A DNA stretch of 64,000 nt, from contig NZ_CP113865.1 of NCBI RefSeq assembly GCF_026810225.1, positions 881,001 through 945,000 of the forward strand. Reading direction: 5' to 3'. The notes under the pieces are model-generated. The model worked only from the letters and a program-made list of their open reading frames with translations. It was not told the DNA's origin and made no database searches. Position 1 is the first letter of the stretch. The number at the start of each line of letters is the position of its first letter. A program made the position numbers and the translations under genes. The DNA comes from Caldicellulosiruptor morganii (GTDB lineage Bacteria; Bacillota; Thermoanaerobacteria; Caldicellulosiruptorales; Caldicellulosiruptoraceae). Shown here one piece after another: positions 17,878 through 25,823 of this stretch.

Positions 17878-18984
17878 TTGAGCTTTTTATTGCTATGCCT
17901 TTGGGAGTTGAGGGAATTACAAAAGAAGAACTAATAAGATTGGGATATAAAAACTTGAAAGTTGAAAATGGGAAGATATTTTTAGAAGCAGAGCTTAAAA
18001 GTATTCCAAATCTTAACATAAATTTAAGGTCTGCAAACAGAGTTTTTGTTGTTCTTAAAAAATTCAAAGCTGAGACTTTTGATGAGCTCTTTGAAGGTAT
18101 TTATGACTTTGAATGGCATAATATCATTCCTGAAAATGGGAAGATATTGGTAACAGGCAGGTCAGAAAATTCAAAGCTTTTCAGTATAAGGAGCTGTCAG
18201 TCAATAACAAAAAAAAGCTATAATTGAAAGATTAAAGAAAAACTATAATTTATCGTGGTTTGAAGAGACAGGTAATCTTTATAAAATTGAGATTGCTCTT
18301 TTGAATGATACAGCATATGTACTTTTTGATACAACTGGAGAGTCTCTTCATAAAAGAGGGTATAGAAAGCTCAAGACGGTTGCTCCTCTGAAAGAGAATA
18401 TAGCAGCTTCAATGGTTATTTTGAGCAGATGGATACCTCAACAGGAGGTTTTATGGGACCCATTTTGTGGTTCCGGAACAATTCCCATCGAGGCAGCCAT
18501 GGTTGCTAAAAATGTTGCACCAGGGCTAAATAGGACTTTTTTGGCCGAGCAAAATGGTTTTGTTTCCCAGGATTTGTGGAATAAAGCCCGGCTTGAGGCC
18601 ATTGAAAGAATTGATTACAGAGCTCGGTTTGAGATTCTGGCTTCTGACATTGACCAGAATGCAATTCAAATTGCAAAAGAAAATGCAAAAAATGCAGGAC
18701 TGAAAGCGGATATAAAATTCTTCAAAGCTGACGCTCGAAAAATTAAAAGACCTGCTGAAAAAGGAATAATTATTACAAATCCACCTTATGGAGAGCGAAT
18801 AGGAAATAAAGACATCTTCAATCTATACAGAGATTTCGGAGAGTGTTTGAAAGATTTTAAAAACTGGAGATTTTTTATTTTATCAGGTTACGAGAAATTT
18901 GAAAAAGCGTTTGGCAGAAAGGCAAATAAAAATAGGAAGCTCTACAATGGGAAGATTAAAACTTATCTTTATTTTTACTTTTAA
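17874..18984 (+). pseudogene. THUMP-domain class I SAM RNA methyltransferase (YpsC/RlmL type), frameshifted at an A8 run
   Basis: Two frames make one protein. 17874-18227 encodes the N-terminal ferredoxin-like/THUMP part (MIELFIAMPLGVEGITKEEL to SCQSITKK). The continuation AIIERLKKNYNLSWFEETG begins in the next frame at 18217 and runs to 18984 with the methyltransferase domain (DPFCGSGTIPIEAA, SDIDQNA, motif IV TNPPYGERIG). The junction is a run of eight A at 18209-18216; seven would restore a 369-residue protein of normal family length. Related enzymes make N2-methylguanosine in 23S rRNA. Either a real frameshift, one rescued by slippage, or a sequence error. Both halves look well conserved. 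Confidence 0.85.
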
Positions 18985-19034
18985 CTGTGATAGAATTAAA
19001 AAAGCTATAAAAGTTAAAGGAGTGCAGAGCCGGG

Positions 19035-19592
19035 ATGAGTGATAGTAACAATATGCTGGAACTGGTAGTAACTTCCCTGCAGACTTTAAATGCAACCTTT
19101 GAGAATATGGCAAAAAGACTTGAGGGTGTTGAAAAAAAGATAGAAAGTGTTGAAAAACGGTTAGAAAGCGTTGAAGGACAGCTTCAAGGCATAGGCAAAA
19201 GATTGGATAATATGGAAAAGCGACTTGACCGGTTAGAGCAAAGACTGGATAGAGTAGAGCAAAGGCTTGATCTGGTTGAGCAAAGGCTTGATAGAGTAGA
19301 ACAGAGATTGGATATGGTGGAACAAAGATTGGATAGTCTCGAAATGAGAGTGACAAGATTAGAAGATGAAGTTGGAGAACTAAAAGACAATGTAAAGGAA
19401 CTTAACAGAAGGATGAATGCAGTGTATGATCAGGTTGCCTTCTTAACAGAATTCAGGACTGAAGTTTTAATGTTTAGAGATGAGACAAATAAGAAGCTTG
19501 AAAAAGTTACCAAAGAGCAGGAAGCAATAAAAGACTGGATCAAAGACCAGGAGCTTGAAATAAGGACCTTAAAACTTGCCCAAAACCAGTAA
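19035..19592 (+). CDS. Heptad-repeat coiled-coil protein
   Basis: 185 residues, almost all predicted helix. Residues 56-111 are eight consecutive heptads of the form RLDxVEQ (RLDRLEQ, RLDRVEQ, RLDLVEQ, RLDMVEQ and so on), encoded by imperfect 21-bp tandem repeats at 19200-19367. It contains no Cys, membrane helix or signal peptide. Probably a cytoplasmic rod or oligomerisation protein; I do not recognise a specific family. The ATG is preceded by AAAGGAG. Repeat number may vary between strains. Confidence 0.75.
   Translation: MSDSNNMLELVVTSLQTLNATFENMAKRLEGVEKKIESVEKRLESVEGQLQGIGKRLDNMEKRLDRLEQRLDRVEQRLDLVEQRLDRVEQRLDMVEQRLDSLEMRVTRLEDEVGELKDNVKELNRRMNAVYDQVAFLTEFRTEVLMFRDETNKKLEKVTKEQEAIKDWIKDQELEIRTLKLAQNQ
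19200..19367 (+). repeat. Eight tandem 21-bp repeats encoding coiled-coil heptads
   Basis: Units resemble agattggatagagtagagc plus two bases; each encodes one RLDxVEQ heptad. Neighbouring units differ mostly at third positions and at the fourth residue. Confidence 0.7.
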
Positions 19593-19620
19593 AAACTGGG
19601 TTTACATAGAGATAAAAAGA

Positions 19621-19654
19621 GGCTGCTATAGTATAGCAGCCCTTTATATTTTTA
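19621..19654 (+). terminator. Terminator of the coiled-coil gene, invaded at its tail by the ISL3 element
   Basis: Self-complementary GGCTGCTATAGTATAGCAGCC (19621-19641; outer stem GGCTGCTA/TAGCAGCC) followed by a T-rich tail. The IS insertion begins at 19655. Confidence 0.75.
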
Positions 19655-19698
19655 GGCTCTATAATAAATATTGGGGTGGGTAAAAAGGAAAAAATATA

Positions 19699-19787
19699 GC
19701 ACTTATTCTGAATGCCTGCTATAATAAAAACTGTTTTATGACAAAAAAAAAACACTCAAAAAGAAAGGAGGCATCCAGAATAAGTGC
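19699..19787 (+). promoter_or_regulatory. Hairpin arms that would bury the ISL3 transposase ribosome site, with a promoter between them
   Basis: Left arm 19699-19717 (GCACTTATTCTGAATGCCT) and right arm 19769-19787 (AGGCATCCAGAATAAGTGC) pair at 18 of 19 positions. The right arm covers the end of the AAAGGAGG site (19764-19771) and the GTG start at 19784. An extended -10 TGCTATAAT (19717-19725) lies just after the left arm, so transcripts starting there lack that arm. Confidence 0.65.
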
Positions 19788-20971
19788 TTAAATCTAATTA
19801 TATCACTGAACTTTTAAAATCGAAAGATATTATTCTTCACCAAATGAATGAGAATGAAAATGAAATAGAACTTCACATAAGTCAGGTACAAAAGCCTCAC
19901 AAATGTCCTAAATGTGGTAATATTACAAGTAAGGTACATGATTATCACACACAGAAGGTAAAAGACGTACCTATAATGGGCAAGAAAACATATTTGATTA
20001 TAAGAAAGAGAAGATATGTCTGCAAAGCATGTGGGAAGAAGTTTTTTGAACACATAAGTTTTTTAGGCAAATCTCAAAGGATGACAAATAGACTTGCAGC
20101 ATATATTATAAGTCAACTTGGAAGTTTAACAAGTATGAAAGAGATAGCAAAACACACAAATGTTTCAGTGACAACAGTTATGAGATTGTTTGATAAAGTA
20201 AATCCAGGTCAAACTGTAGATGAGTTTTCTTCTGAAGCAATATGTGTAGACGAGTTTAAAGGCAATGCAGGTGGAGCAAAATATCAATGTATAATTGTAG
20301 ATCCTGTAAAAGGGCAAATAATCGAGATTTTGAAAGATAGAAAGCAAAATATTTTAATTGAGTATTTTAAGAGGCTGAAAGGTAGAGATAAAGTAAAATA
20401 TTTTATCTGTGATATGTGGAGACCATTTGTAGAGGTAGCAAAAACATATTTTAAAAACGCTAAAATAGTGATAGACAAATTTCATTTTACCCGATACGTT
20501 TATTGGGCTTTAGAAAATGTGAGGAAAAGGGTACAAAAGGAATTAGGAAGTAATTTGAGGAGATATTTTAAGAGGAGTAGGAAGTTGTTATTGAAGAATT
20601 ATGAAGAACTTGAGCCTGAGCAAAGAGAAGAATTAGAAGTAATGTTTTGGTATAGTCAAGATTTGAGGAAAGCCCATCAGCTAAAAGAAGAATTTAAGAG
20701 AGTGTTAAAGAGCAGTAATTCTGAAAAAGCAAGACTCGTATTAAAAAAGTGGATAGAGAGAGCAGAGCAAAGTGGACTTTCTGAATTTATGAGATGTGTA
20801 AAGGTTTTTAGGAGCTGGTTTTCGGAGATAGTAAATGCATTTGATGTTCCGTATACTAATAGTATGACAGAAGGTTTTAACAACAAAATAAAGGTACTAA
20901 AGAGGAATGGATTTGGATACAGGAATTTTGAAAGATTCAGGAAGAGGATTTTGTACAGTTGTGGTAGATAA
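19784..20971 (+). CDS. tnp: ISL3-family transposase
   Basis: 395 residues. N-terminal zinc finger (CPKC at about 38, later CKACGKKF), a helix-turn-helix region (SMKEIAKHTNVSVTTVMRLF), then the DDE catalytic domain: CVDEFKG (first Asp), FICDMWRPF (second Asp) and NSMTEGFNNKIK (Glu), with the long helical insertion usual for ISL3. The frame is intact. GTG start, 12 bases after AAAGGAGG. Likely active, subject to the read-through hairpin described separately. Confidence 0.93.
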   Translation: MLKSNYITELLKSKDIILHQMNENENEIELHISQVQKPHKCPKCGNITSKVHDYHTQKVKDVPIMGKKTYLIIRKRRYVCKACGKKFFEHISFLGKSQRMTNRLAAYIISQLGSLTSMKEIAKHTNVSVTTVMRLFDKVNPGQTVDEFSSEAICVDEFKGNAGGAKYQCIIVDPVKGQIIEILKDRKQNILIEYFKRLKGRDKVKYFICDMWRPFVEVAKTYFKNAKIVIDKFHFTRYVYWALENVRKRVQKELGSNLRRYFKRSRKLLLKNYEELEPEQREELEVMFWYSQDLRKAHQLKEEFKRVLKSSNSEKARLVLKKWIERAEQSGLSEFMRCVKVFRSWFSEIVNAFDVPYTNSMTEGFNNKIKVLKRNGFGYRNFERFRKRILYSCGR

Positions 20972-21147
20972 GTTGAAAAAGTTGAATATTTAAAAACCCA
21001 CTATATGAGTGGGCAAGAGTGGTATTAGTTTTTTTAGATTTGACTACCTATAATATACATTAATAACATTTAATGTATGCTTGAAAAAGCTAAAAAGGTG
21101 GGCATTCAGAATACCCTCCCCACTACTTGACAAAGAGCCTATTTTTA

Positions 21148-23019
21148 TTAATTGTCTTTTTTTCTGAATTTTTCTAAGTCTTCGCTGTTAAATTTGATAT
21201 TTAACTTGGAAAAGCTTATTTTATCTATTTTAACTGTACTTATTGATTTTGAAAAACTGTCTAATGTTGAGCTGTTCCAGTATAGAACGGGGACAGATAA
21301 ATCAATTGTGTAGTAGTATTGTCTGTATTTTATCATAAATATGACTCTATTTTGAAGATTCAAAAAATTAAAATCTCTGTTTGGATTTCCCTTTGCCAGC
21401 TCGGATAGTTTGTTTATATTATATACATAAGTTAATTTATAAATTGATATATCCTGATTTGAATATTTTTGAAGTTTCATATCAACAGTTTTGCTCTTAT
21501 ATTCACTGCTTTCAACCCATAGCTGCATAGTGTTTTTTATAATTTTATCGACAGTGTCCACATTTATTCCGCCATTTATGGTTAAAACCGAATAAGGGGT
21601 GTTATATAACGTCAATGTTTCAACATCTGATATCCCCTGAGATAGCGGGAAGGTAGCAGTACCAATTATTTGTGTATAATATCCATAAAAGTAATAGGGT
21701 ATATTTGTTTTGTACTCCTTAGGAATATTCATTTCAAACGGTGCTATGTTGAGTTTAACAGTTTTGAAATTATTTTGTGGTTTTAAATCGCCTGTCCAGA
21801 GAATGGAATCAAGGTATTTGCTTTTTGTCGGTACAGGTTTAAAAGAATTTATAATTCTATCATATTTCTGCTTATCCTTCTTATACTTGTCTTCAATAAC
21901 ATAGAGTTTTACAAGATACTTATTTTTATCAAAATCCACATACATTCTCTTTTCGACAACTCTTTTTTTAAGACTTTTTTGTATGCTGAGCTCAATAAGT
22001 TTTGCTTTTGCACCATTGATGTTTAGGTCTCTGTTTGAGATTATTTTGCACAGAGATTTATTGTAAAGTTCGATATTTTGCATTTCGGTTGCGAGCCATT
22101 TGTTAAAGTCTGTGTTTGAATTTGCAACAAAGCTTACAGATAGATATTCATCATAATCTTGTTGCTGAAACTGGTCCTGAGCTGAAATTGCATTTTGCTG
22201 GTTTTGAGTATTCAATCCAATTTCTTCATCTGTATAAAGCGGTGCAAATGACTGTGTTGAAGAATTATATTCAAAGTTGTAAATATCGGTTGATTTCCAG
22301 TAAGGAGGTAAGTCAATCTGCCATCCATAGCTTGTATTTTTATGGACCCTCCAGCTGGTTACGTTGTCTGCTAAGTCTTTAATATTGGGATTTTTTGAAT
22401 CAAATTGAAGTTCAAATGAATCAGCTATTTTATACAAAAGATTTTTGTGTTCGGTGTAAAAGTTTAAATCCATGCTGATAGTGAGTCTGTAAATGTAATT
22501 ATACTTTTTGTTTTTGCTCAGGTAAATTCGCGTAAGGTTAAATGTACCGGAGCTTTCTTCCTCATCTACAAAAACATAAAAAGAATCTGTGTAAACACTT
22601 GTAATTTCGATATATTCCTGTCCTTTTTTATCTTTGCCCTTTTTCAGAGAATATATCTTGAATGCAGTATCAGGGCTATTTATTATGTTTGAACCATAAA
22701 GCAGGATTTCGTCTAAGGATGAAAAACCTTCTTTGTTCAAAATTGACTCAACGCTTATATTTGCTTTGTAACTGCTACTTGACATTGAAAAATAACTTCC
22801 TTTTGGGTCTTTATTAATATATGCGTCTTGAGGCATGTATATTGACCAATTGTATATACTATTACCAACCCTGTTTTTATTGACATCATCTTTTGAAAAA
22901 ACTGTGTAAAAATCAATAACTCCGTCATCATCCTGCGCAAAAGCCAGAGAAGTAGCTGAAGATACCAGGAAAACAAAAAGAAGTAGAATGGTTAAAAATC
23001 TTTTCAAGTTTTTTGTCAT
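21148..23019 (-). CDS. Secreted protein with three PsbP-like repeats (uncharacterised)
   Basis: About 623 residues. Signal peptide: KNLKRF, hydrophobic core, cleavage near SLAFA|QDDD. The mature part shows three similar blocks, each opening with an aromatic-x-[IM]-x-[IML]-P segment (YNWSIYMPQ about 57, YGWQIDLPPYW about 232, PFEMNIPKEY about 428) and closing with an I-x-x-SF segment (ADSFELQF about 201, INSFKPV about 391, DSFSKSIS near the end). That pattern recalls PsbP-like lipid/protein-binding domains. Exported; function unknown. It lies 22 bases downstream of htrA on the same strand, so the two are probably co-transcribed. Confidence 0.7.
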   Translation of the reverse strand: MTKNLKRFLTILLLFVFLVSSATSLAFAQDDDGVIDFYTVFSKDDVNKNRVGNSIYNWSIYMPQDAYINKDPKGSYFSMSSSSYKANISVESILNKEGFSSLDEILLYGSNIINSPDTAFKIYSLKKGKDKKGQEYIEITSVYTDSFYVFVDEEESSGTFNLTRIYLSKNKKYNYIYRLTISMDLNFYTEHKNLLYKIADSFELQFDSKNPNIKDLADNVTSWRVHKNTSYGWQIDLPPYWKSTDIYNFEYNSSTQSFAPLYTDEEIGLNTQNQQNAISAQDQFQQQDYDEYLSVSFVANSNTDFNKWLATEMQNIELYNKSLCKIISNRDLNINGAKAKLIELSIQKSLKKRVVEKRMYVDFDKNKYLVKLYVIEDKYKKDKQKYDRIINSFKPVPTKSKYLDSILWTGDLKPQNNFKTVKLNIAPFEMNIPKEYKTNIPYYFYGYYTQIIGTATFPLSQGISDVETLTLYNTPYSVLTINGGINVDTVDKIIKNTMQLWVESSEYKSKTVDMKLQKYSNQDISIYKLTYVYNINKLSELAKGNPNRDFNFLNLQNRVIFMIKYRQYYYTIDLSVPVLYWNSSTLDSFSKSISTVKIDKISFSKLNIKFNSEDLEKFRKKDN

Positions 23020-23041
23020 CAAACATCATCCTTTCTATGTT

Positions 23042-24157
23042 TTATTTATTTTCAGGGTATTCCTTTAACATTACTTCTTTTTCGAATGTCCTTGTGTTCC
23101 TTTTGATTTTGAGTTTTACCTTATCGCCCGGCAGGTACTTCATAAGAGTTTGGTTATATTCTGCAATTGAGTTTACAGCATAATTGTCAATCGACACAAG
23201 TACATCATTTTCCTGGACGAGTCCTTTAAGTGGGCTGTCCTCTTTTACATCGATTATTTTCAAGCCAAGGTTGGAAGGCAAACCCACAATGGAAAGCCAG
23301 CTGTCTTCAAATTCAAGTCCCAAATAACATCTTCTTATCTTACCGAATTTTCTGTAATGGTCCAAAAAATAGAGAATATTTTCGACTGGAATTGCAAAAT
23401 TAATTCCCTGAAAGTATTCGATACCCAGTGTATTAATACCAACCAGTTTTCCTTGCATATTCACAAGAGGACCACCACTGTTTCCGGGATTTATGGCAGC
23501 ATCTGTTTGTAAAAATGTATAGGCTTCATCAACCGGTCTGTTCAGTCCACTTATTATTCCGTGAGTTACACTGTTCTGCCAGCCCAGGAAAAGCGGAGTT
23601 CCTATTGCCAGTACTTCTTGCCCGACTTTGACATTTCTGGGGTCTTCAATTTCTATTGGGTTTAAATTTGCACGGTTTACCTTCAAAAGAGCCAGATCTA
23701 TATCTTTATTTCTATACAGTATTGTTGCTTTATATGCCTTGGCATCATAGAAAATTACATAGGGTTGTTTCATATCTTCTACAACGTGATTGTTTGTAAG
23801 AATTAACCCGTTTTTATCGATGACAACACCGGAGCCGTGCATAAGTCCTGCGGGTATTTTGCTGTAATAAAAGTCGTCAGCTTTTATTTTTTTACTGTCG
23901 CCAATTATTGCCACCACAGATTTGTTAACTTTGCTGATTACCTCACTTATGGATAACTCTTTTTTCTGAATGGTTATTCCCTCTTGAGTACTTGTATATT
24001 CAAAACCCAAAAAACTTTTTAAAGCTTCTAAATCTACATACATTTTGCCATCGATCACCTTTGGAACTACGGTAATTGACTGAGAAAATCCCACATCAAA
24101 AAGAAATAAAAAGGCAATAAAAAGAGCTAAATACATCTTACATAGCTTTTTCATCAT
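23042..24157 (-). CDS. htrA: HtrA/DegP-like serine protease with N-terminal stalk-type domain
   Basis: 371 residues from the ATG at 24157, 4 bases after GGGAGG (24167-24162); the next ATG, at 24154, is equally possible. Order: signal peptide, a short copper-amine-oxidase-type domain (VDGKMYVDLEALKSFLGFEY), trypsin-like domain, then one C-terminal PDZ domain (GLKIIDVKEDSPLKGLVQEND). Catalytic triad: His in LTNNHVVED, Asp in DIDLALLKV, Ser in NPGNSGGPL. Extracytoplasmic quality-control protease. Operon with the downstream secreted protein, a possible substrate or partner. Confidence 0.92.
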   Translation of the reverse strand: MMKKLCKMYLALFIAFLFLFDVGFSQSITVVPKVIDGKMYVDLEALKSFLGFEYTSTQEGITIQKKELSISEVISKVNKSVVAIIGDSKKIKADDFYYSKIPAGLMHGSGVVIDKNGLILTNNHVVEDMKQPYVIFYDAKAYKATILYRNKDIDLALLKVNRANLNPIEIEDPRNVKVGQEVLAIGTPLFLGWQNSVTHGIISGLNRPVDEAYTFLQTDAAINPGNSGGPLVNMQGKLVGINTLGIEYFQGINFAIPVENILYFLDHYRKFGKIRRCYLGLEFEDSWLSIVGLPSNLGLKIIDVKEDSPLKGLVQENDVLVSIDNYAVNSIAEYNQTLMKYLPGDKVKLKIKRNTRTFEKEVMLKEYPENK

Positions 24158-24261
24158 AAAACCTCCCGTGTATAAATTTGTTACCATTTAATTATAACGT
24201 ATTTTATCCAAAAATGTTATACCCTAAAATGGGATTTTCATAACATTGTTTTCTTTTTGGA

Positions 24262-24290
24262 TTGACATTTTTAAATTTTTTATTTATAAT
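24262..24290 (+). promoter_or_regulatory. Consensus promoter of the ferredoxin-csoR-tusA-dsrE module
   Basis: TTGACA (24262-24267), exactly 17 bases, TATAAT (24285-24290): a perfect sigma-A consensus, implying control by repression. Confidence 0.85.
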
Positions 24291-24305
24291 AAATTCAGAG
24301 CTAAG

Positions 24306-24330
24306 ATACACCCCTATGGTATGGGGTATT
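24306..24330 (+). promoter_or_regulatory. Candidate CsoR/CstR-type operator
   Basis: ACCCC (24310-24314) and GGGGT (24323-24327) flank TATGGTAT, giving the C-tract / G-tract dyad usual for CsoR-superfamily sites. It begins about 15 bases after the -10 box, in the initially transcribed region, ahead of an operon that encodes a CsoR-type repressor. Confidence 0.65.
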
Positions 24331-24370
24331 AAAATTGGCATTATTTTGTGAAAGGAGTCAAAGCAAAGAT

Positions 24371-24574
24371 ATGAAAAAAGCTGTTCTTGATAAAAATCTA
24401 TGTGACAGGTCACCGTTTTGTCCTGCTTCACGTTCGTGCAGGTTCGATGCAATAAAAAGAAAGGTTTATGGCTTTTTTGATGTTGAAATTGAGATAGATA
24501 AAGAAAAATGTACAGGATGCGGGGTGTGTGTAAGATATTGTCCTCAGGGTGCAATTGAACTTGTTGAGGAGTAG
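24371..24574 (+). CDS. Small ferredoxin-like 4Fe-4S protein
   Basis: 67 residues from ATG 24371. One classical 4Fe-4S motif CTGCGVCVRYCPQGAI lies in the C-terminal half; the N-terminal half has a second, atypical Cys set (CDRSPFCPASRSC). It could bind one or two clusters. An electron carrier is the likely role; pairing with a CsoR repressor, TusA and DsrE suggests sulfur or persulfide redox chemistry. The GGAG ribosome site is rather far (about 13 bases). Confidence 0.8.
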   Translation: MKKAVLDKNLCDRSPFCPASRSCRFDAIKRKVYGFFDVEIEIDKEKCTGCGVCVRYCPQGAIELVEE

Positions 24575-24583
24575 GTGTTAGAG

Positions 24584-24841
24584 ATGCCTGAAAAAGAAAG
24601 AAAAGAAGAGATTTTAAGCAGGTTAAAGAATATTAAAGGGCATATTGAGGGAATTATTAAAATGGTAGAAGAGGAAAAAGAGTGCGAAGAGATTATGCTT
24701 CAGATAGCTGCTGTAAAAAAGGCAATAGAAAAGGTGGGTTATTATATAATTGAAAGTCATGCTACCGAGTGCCTGTCAGGAGTAGCCAATAAAGATGAGG
24801 TTCGGAAAGTTTTGAATATAATGATGAAGTTTTTAGGTTAA
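24584..24841 (+). CDS. CsoR/CstR-family metal- or persulfide-sensing repressor
   Basis: 85 residues from ATG 24584 (GTG 24575 possible). All-helical DUF156 protein: ILSRLKNIKGHIEGIIKMVEE, then Cys34, His59 and Cys63 (IIESHATECLSG). The Cys-25-His-4-Cys spacing equals that of copper-sensing CsoR, whereas the tusA/dsrE context is what one expects of a persulfide sensor such as CstR. So the inducer, Cu(I) or reactive sulfur, is open. Likely autorepressor at 24306-24330. Confidence 0.87.
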   Translation: MPEKERKEEILSRLKNIKGHIEGIIKMVEEEKECEEIMLQIAAVKKAIEKVGYYIIESHATECLSGVANKDEVRKVLNIMMKFLG

Positions 24842-24992
24842 AGATAATTAGTATTTTTTCTTTTTTTTAAATTAGATTGAGCAGTTATAATTTGTTCAAT
24901 AGCGTTATTATTTTAACAAAGTATTTATAAACTTTTTAAAGATGGGTAATAGTATAACAAAATTGAAAATAAAATCTCTGGAGGTGTTAAAA

Positions 24993-25217
24993 TTGGCAGA
25001 ATATTTTGTTGATGCAAAAGGGCTTCAGTGTCCAGGACCAATTACTCAACTTTTTAAACAAATGAAAGAGGCTCAAAGCGGTGACATAGTGACAATTGAG
25101 GTTACAGATCCTGCTTTTAAAAGGGATGTGGAGAGCTGGTGCAAAAAGACAAAAAATGAGCTTTTATCTCTGGAAGAATCAAATGGTGTTATCAGAGCAA
25201 AAATAAAAAAAGCATGA
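24993..25217 (+). CDS. tusA: TusA-family sulfur carrier
   Basis: 74 residues from TTG 24993; GGAGGTG (24980-24986) is 6 bases upstream, so the longer frame from 24942 is not used. The N-terminal KGLQCPGPITQL carries the conserved CPxP sulfur-accepting cysteine. TusA proteins hold persulfide and pass it to partners such as DsrE. The gene directly follows the CsoR-type repressor and precedes a DsrE homologue. Confidence 0.88.
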   Translation: MAEYFVDAKGLQCPGPITQLFKQMKEAQSGDIVTIEVTDPAFKRDVESWCKKTKNELLSLEESNGVIRAKIKKA

Positions 25218-25232
25218 AGGGTGATTTAAAGA

Positions 25233-25709
25233 ATGAGAGAAGATAAGAAAACAATAATAGTTTTTAGTAACGACATGGATAAGGTCATGGCAGCATTTGT
25301 AATTGCAACTGGTGCAGCAGCAATGGGTGATGAAGTCACAATGTTTTTCACGTTCTGGGGGTTGAATGTATTAAGAGATGCCAAGAAGAAAGCTTCAGGT
25401 AAATCTTTTTTGGAGAGAATGTTTGGGGTTATGATGCCAAAGGGTGTGGAAAAACTTCCTCTTTCTAAGATGAACTTTTTGGGCATTGGTCCGAGACTTA
25501 TGAAGTATATGATGAGAAAAAAGAATGTGATGATGTTGCCTGAGATGATAAAGCAGGCACAGGAGCTTGGTATTAAGATGGTAGCATGTTCAATGTCAAT
25601 GGATGTAATGGGCATAAAAAAAGATGAACTGATAGACGGTGTTGAGATTGGTGGGGTTGCAACATACCTGGGTGAAGCCAGCGAAGCAGGTGTGAATCTG
25701 TTTATTTAA
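25233..25709 (+). CDS. DsrE/DsrF/DrsH-like family protein
   Basis: 158 residues. Rossmann-like DsrE fold: KTIIVFSNDMDKVMAAFVIATGAAAMGDEVTMFFTFWGLN, a Met/Lys-rich amphipathic stretch (about 65-100), then the conserved Cys in MVACSMSMDVMGI. These proteins accept persulfide sulfur from TusA; some are membrane-associated. Fifteen bases downstream of tusA. No sulfide:quinone reductase or persulfide dioxygenase is in the window. Confidence 0.85.
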   Translation: MREDKKTIIVFSNDMDKVMAAFVIATGAAAMGDEVTMFFTFWGLNVLRDAKKKASGKSFLERMFGVMMPKGVEKLPLSKMNFLGIGPRLMKYMMRKKNVMMLPEMIKQAQELGIKMVACSMSMDVMGIKKDELIDGVEIGGVATYLGEASEAGVNLFI

Positions 25710-25732
25710 ATTATTGGTTATAACATTGTTAT

Positions 25733-25768
25733 GGCAGGGTTTTTTAAAGCCTTGCCTTTTTCTTTTTT
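25733..25768 (+). terminator. Terminator after the dsrE-like gene
   Basis: GGCAGG (25733-25738) pairs with CC-T-TGCC (one bulge) ending about 25756, followed by TTTTTCTTTTTT. Confidence 0.6.
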
Positions 25769-25773
25769 ATATG

Positions 25774-25782
25774 TGGTATAAT
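25774..25782 (+). promoter_or_regulatory. Extended -10 promoter for the radical SAM gene
   Basis: TGGTATAAT, an extended -10 element, 42 bases before the start codon. Confidence 0.5.
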
Positions 25783-25823
25783 TTTAAGAGCAAAATACAG
25801 ATTTATGAGAAAGTAGTGATATA

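Larger units (their letters stand above)
19655..21139 (+). mobile_element. ISL3-family insertion sequence, complete (1485 bp)
   Basis: Ends are imperfect inverted repeats starting GGCTCT: left 19655-19682, right complement of 21112-21139, about 21 of 28 matches, including a shared TGGGGnGGGTA block. Flanked by an exact 8-bp direct repeat TATTTTTA (19647-19654 and 21140-21147), the duplication length expected of ISL3. It carries a single full-length transposase gene and inserted in the T-rich space between the coiled-coil gene terminator and the stop codon of the convergent secreted-protein gene, damaging no coding sequence. Confidence 0.93.

Noticed and set aside
19200..19367. CRISPR-like array
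   Set aside because: Repeats are contiguous 21-bp coding units without spacers; no cas genes are in the window.
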